44,024 nucleotides of DNA from JAOUEA01 sp040882605 (lineage in GTDB: Bacteria > Actinomycetota > UBA4738 > HRBIN12). This document shows positions 41,554-44,024 of the stretch, piece by piece (within the stretch, counting starts at the first letter, position 1; every line of letters starts with the position of its first letter). Made by a program: the position numbers and the translations under genes. The DNA is taken from positions 1-44,024 of the forward strand of contig JBBEAY010000010.1 of assembly GCA_040882605.1 (NCBI GenBank), read 5' to 3'. The notes beneath the pieces are model-generated. The model was not told the origin of the DNA, did not search any database, and was given only the letters and a program-made list of their open reading frames with translations.

Positions 41554-41778
41554 ATGCCGGAGAGCTACGGAAAGCGTCAGCGTCAGGACGTGAAGGCGCG
41601 CAAGGCGGCCGCTCGCGAGGAGCGCCGGGTCGCGCGCGCACAACGTGACGCCGACCGCGCTGCCGGGCTCGTCGAAGCCGGCACACCGATCGAAGCATCC
41701 GATCCCGCGGTGCTCGGGCTCCCCGATGGCGAGGTCGAAGCCCGCGGCGAGCGGCCCGCCTCCGACGCGCCGGCGTAG
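41554..41778 (+). CDS. Small basic conserved protein
   Basis: Seventy-four residues: MPESYGKRQRQDVKARKAA begins a Lys/Arg/Ala-rich helix (to about 35), followed by an acidic, Pro-containing tail. No known domain is recognised; the basic half would suit RNA or ribosome binding (inference). The frame is open upstream to 41497, but the start at 41554 is preferred for TAACCT placement. It precedes the NYN-LOTUS gene by 27 bp, with a separate leaderless -10 between. Confidence 0.55.
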   Translation: MPESYGKRQRQDVKARKAAAREERRVARAQRDADRAAGLVEAGTPIEASDPAVLGLPDGEVEARGERPASDAPA

Positions 41779-41793
41779 GCGTCCGCCGCCGAC

Positions 41794-41799
41794 TAGGCT
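41794..41799 (+). promoter_or_regulatory. Putative -10 element of the NYN-LOTUS gene (leaderless)
   Basis: TAGGCT with 6 nt (GAACCG) to the GTG start at 41806. Confidence 0.55.
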
Positions 41800-41805
41800 G
41801 AACCG

Positions 41806-42924
41806 GTGGAGATCGACGAAGAACGTATCGCCTTGTTCCTTGATTACGAGAACCTCGCTATCGGTGCGCGTGACCGGCTCGAGGGTATGCAGTTCGACCT
41901 GCGCCCCGTGCTCGACGCCCTCGCCGAACGAGGCCGGGTGATCGCTCGTAAGGCCTACGCCGACTGGTCCTACTTCGACGAAGACCGGCGCATGCTCACG
42001 CGTAGCCACGTCGAGCTGATCGAGATCCCACAGCGCATGGGCGCCTCGCGCAAGAACTCGGCCGACATCAAGCTCTGCGTCGACGCGCTCGAGATGGCAT
42101 TCGAGCGCGACTACGTGACGACGTTCGTGATCTGCACTGGCGACAGCGACTTCACCCCGCTCGTGCACAAGCTGCGCGAGCTCAACAAGCGGGTGATCGG
42201 CGTCGGCATCAAGGAATCGACGTCGAAGCTGCTGCCACCGGCGTGTGACGAGTTCCTCTACTACGAGGCGCTGGAAGGCGTCGACGTGCCGGCCGAGCGC
42301 CGCCGCCGTGGCAGCGGTAGTGGCGGCGGCGGACGCAAAGGCTCAGGCCGCGGGGCGCAGGGCGAGACGCTCGCCGCGCCACCGCCCGAACCCGAGCCCG
42401 ATCGCGCCGATGACGAAGAGCCACCCGAGAGGACCGCGCCGCTCGACGAGAACCAGCTTGCGATCCTCATCGCCCAGACCGTTGCCGGGCTCGAACTCAC
42501 GTCGGGCGGCGCCGTGTTGGCCTCATCGGTCAAGCGTGCTCTGCTCCGCAAGGACCCGACATTCAGCGAGGCCGATCACGGCTTCCGTGCCTTCGGCGAG
42601 CTGCTGCGCCACCTGGCCGAACGCAACGTCATCGAGCTGAGCGAAGGGTCGGCCAAGGGCGATCCAGAGGTGGCGTTGCCGTCGCAGGGCGCCGAGACCG
42701 AGGCGTTCGACCTCTTACGCGATGTCGTGGCCGACCTGCGATCGCAGGGCTCCGTGCAGCTGAGCGGCCTCAAGAATCGCGTGCGGAAGGTCCGTCCCGA
42801 CTTCACCGAGAAGAAGTACGGGTACCGCGGGTTCCTGCAGTTCTGCCGAGCGGCCGCGACCCAGGGGGTCGTGACGCTCGAGTGGGACGACGAGTCCGAG
42901 GACTACCTCGTCTCGATCCCGTAG
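41806..42924 (+). CDS. NYN-domain putative RNase with two LOTUS (OST-HTH) domains
   Basis: Putative RNA-cleaving protein of 372 residues. The N-terminal NYN/PIN-like nuclease (about 5-158) has its acidic residues in FLDYEN (Asp13), NSADIKL (Asp87), CVDALE (Asp93) and TGDSDFTPLV (Asp113, Asp115). A Gly/Arg then acidic/Pro linker (165-212) follows. Two LOTUS/OST-HTH winged helices come next, at about 215-281 (SSVKRALLRKDPTFSEADHGF) and 296-372 (GLKNRVRKVRPDFTEKKYGYRGF, read in pieces). LOTUS domains bind RNA, with G-quadruplex binding reported. The same NYN-plus-LOTUS layout occurs in the animal regulator MARF1/limkain-b1. Natural targets here are unknown. DinB-like gene follows after 10 bp. 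Confidence 0.85.
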   Translation: MEIDEERIALFLDYENLAIGARDRLEGMQFDLRPVLDALAERGRVIARKAYADWSYFDEDRRMLTRSHVELIEIPQRMGASRKNSADIKLCVDALEMAFERDYVTTFVICTGDSDFTPLVHKLRELNKRVIGVGIKESTSKLLPPACDEFLYYEALEGVDVPAERRRRGSGSGGGGRKGSGRGAQGETLAAPPPEPEPDRADDEEPPERTAPLDENQLAILIAQTVAGLELTSGGAVLASSVKRALLRKDPTFSEADHGFRAFGELLRHLAERNVIELSEGSAKGDPEVALPSQGAETEAFDLLRDVVADLRSQGSVQLSGLKNRVRKVRPDFTEKKYGYRGFLQFCRAAATQGVVTLEWDDESEDYLVSIP

Positions 42925-42934
42925 GTCGAGCCTC

Positions 42935-43615
42935 GTGCCCACAGTCGTCGACTGCCTGGTGGAGTCGGGCGCCAAGCGCGCGTTCGCCAGCGCCGCCACC
43001 TGGCCGGGGTGGTGCCGAAGTGGGCGCGACGAACACAGCGCGATGGTGGCACTACAAACCTACGGCTCGCGATATTCGCGGCTGCTGCGGGACAGCGAGG
43101 TCCGGTTCTCGGCGCCGAGAGCGGCCTGCGCCCTTCGCGTGGTTGAGCGCGTGCCTGGGAACGCGACTACAGATTTCGGTGCGCCCGATGGCATGTTCGA
43201 CGCCGATGCCCAGCCCGTGACTGCACGCGAGTGGATCCTCCTTCGCCGGGTGCTCGAGGCATGCTGGGTGGCATTCGATCGTTCGGCGGCCGACGCCACG
43301 GGCGTGGAGCTGCGGAAGGGTCCGCGCGGTGGCGGCCGGGAGCTCGACGCGATCGTCGCCCACGTCGTGAACGCAGAAGCCGGCTACCTTCGGCGCCTCA
43401 CCGCGGCAGGCGTCACGGTCGACGACAGCGACGTTTGGGGCTCGCGGGAACCCGAGCGCGCTGCCGTGCTCGAGGGACTCGACCGCGCGAGGGCGGGTGA
43501 TCTGCCCGAGCGCGGCCCACGAGGCGGCGCGATGTGGACGCCGCGCCGGTTCGCGCGACGGGCGGCATGGCACGTGCTTGATCACGCGTGGGAGATCGAG
43601 GACCGAAAGAGCTGA
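42935..43615 (+). CDS. DinB-like / maleylpyruvate-isomerase-like protein
   Basis: 226 residues. The C-terminal two thirds resemble the DinB four-helix bundle: a helix with EWILLRRVLEACW, then DAIVAHVVNAEAGYLRRL and the last helix RRAAWHVLDHAWEIEDR, which provide the three His expected for the metal site. Members act as thiol transferases (mycothiol- or bacillithiol-dependent) or are uncharacterised. The N-terminal 90 residues are not recognised as a domain. GTG start, 10 bp after the NYN gene. Ends 20 bp from the convergent phosphoesterase. Confidence 0.7.
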   Translation: MPTVVDCLVESGAKRAFASAATWPGWCRSGRDEHSAMVALQTYGSRYSRLLRDSEVRFSAPRAACALRVVERVPGNATTDFGAPDGMFDADAQPVTAREWILLRRVLEACWVAFDRSAADATGVELRKGPRGGGRELDAIVAHVVNAEAGYLRRLTAAGVTVDDSDVWGSREPERAAVLEGLDRARAGDLPERGPRGGAMWTPRRFARRAAWHVLDHAWEIEDRKS

Positions 43616-43635
43616 TCGAGGCCCACCGATCGAGG

Positions 43636-44024
43636 CTAGACGAAGTGATCTTTCCTCGGGACAGTGCCGGGTTTCCAGCCATCGAAGCCCTCGGGGAACT
43701 CCCACGGGGTGCCGAAGGTCGGCGCCTGCTTCCTACCGAAGACCGGATCGCGGGGCCCCTTGCGGAAGTTGAAGACGTGCTCGAACGAGTGCGTCTTCGC
43801 GATGCGAGGCGTGAGGTAGTCGAGCCCCCAGTTGTCGGAGATGAATCGCAAGGGGGTTGAGAACTCGCCCACCTCGGTGTCGATGACGCCTCGCTCGGTA
43901 TACGGACTGATCGTGAGCAGCGGCACGCGTACACCCAGACCGGCGTCGTCGACCTGCGGGGGCACGACGGGGTCGTAGAAGCCGCCCCACTCGTCCCACG
44001 TGATGAAGATCGCGGTGTGCTCCC
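43636..44024 (-). CDS. Phosphoesterase family protein (phospholipase C / acid phosphatase), 5' end outside the window
   Basis: The last 129 residues of an alkaline-phosphatase-superfamily enzyme (PF04185) read in from the right edge. The fragment opens with FITWDEWGGFYD, a hallmark metal-site segment with Asp and Glu, followed by PPQVDDAGLGVRVPLLTISP, EVGEFSTPLRFI, and the end region FNFRKGPRDP. Family members cleave phospholipids or phosphate esters outside the cell, and many are exported. Start, signal peptide and the catalytic Thr/Ser region are outside. Stop TAG at 43636-43638. Confidence 0.88.
   Translation of the reverse strand, partial: EHTAIFITWDEWGGFYDPVVPPQVDDAGLGVRVPLLTISPYTERGVIDTEVGEFSTPLRFISDNWGLDYLTPRIAKTHSFEHVFNFRKGPRDPVFGRKQAPTFGTPWEFPEGFDGWKPGTVPRKDHFV

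Overview
This 44 kb window is chromosomal DNA of a high-GC bacterium, most likely a member of the Actinomycetota. Three things point there: the heat-shock cluster dnaK-grpE-dnaJ-hspR with an HspR-type (HAIR) operator, the block rpsF-ssb-rpsR-rplI-dnaB, and many GTG or TTG starts. No rRNA, integrase, transposase, CRISPR array or prophage is visible. Genes are tightly packed, with 1-8 bp start/stop overlaps. The genus cannot be fixed from sequence alone; an uncultured, deep-branching actinobacterial lineage is an inference.

Layout. (1) 163-6624: menaquinone genes. menB-menA-menD run leftwards and menE runs rightwards; between them lies a secreted EEP-family phosphatase/nuclease with a C-terminal beta-sandwich pair. 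(2) 6864-10130: a two-component pair without visible sensor domain, a secreted DUF1996 protein and panB. (3) 10323-14483: rpsF-ssb-rpsR-rplI, a terminator, a cluster of DnaA boxes, dnaB, an endonuclease III and tRNA-Gly(CCC). (4) 14588-17780: trpD, dcd, a long inverted repeat and a second soluble two-component pair. (5) 17976-25337: the heat-shock regulon dnaK-grpE-dnaJ-hspR-GNAT-clpB behind a promoter that overlaps a HAIR operator. (6) 25395-28274: three tandem paralogues of unknown function followed by lemA. This is the strongest candidate here for an undescribed envelope-associated system. (7) 28271-35331: an MFS exporter, a metallo-beta-lactamase-fold hydrolase, a DUF2090 aldolase-like protein, a DUF2292-ABC transporter operon, a Na/Pi-cotransporter-like protein behind a terminator-like leader, and an IclR regulator. 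(8) 35484-43615: a PHP hydrolase, an inositol-monophosphatase/HisN-like phosphatase, a peptide-type ABC transporter (binding protein and two permeases, no ATPase), a small membrane protein, a small basic protein, a NYN-LOTUS putative RNase and a DinB-like protein. (9) The right edge cuts a phosphoesterase (phospholipase C / acid phosphatase family).

A recurrent signal is a -10-like hexamer TANNNT placed 6-11 nt before the start codon of at least ten genes on both strands. That is the arrangement expected for leaderless mRNAs, which are common in actinobacteria. Genes inside operons and a few others (rpsF, dnaK, lemA, the binding protein) have Shine-Dalgarno sequences instead.

Genes with a common role: men genes (electron-transport quinone), ribosome and replisome genes, protein quality control (DnaK/GrpE/DnaJ/ClpB under HspR), and nutrient uptake (two incomplete ABC systems and a phosphate-type carrier). 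Coordinates of start codons are inferred from frame, Shine-Dalgarno or -10 placement and family length; functions are by motif recognition, without database searches.
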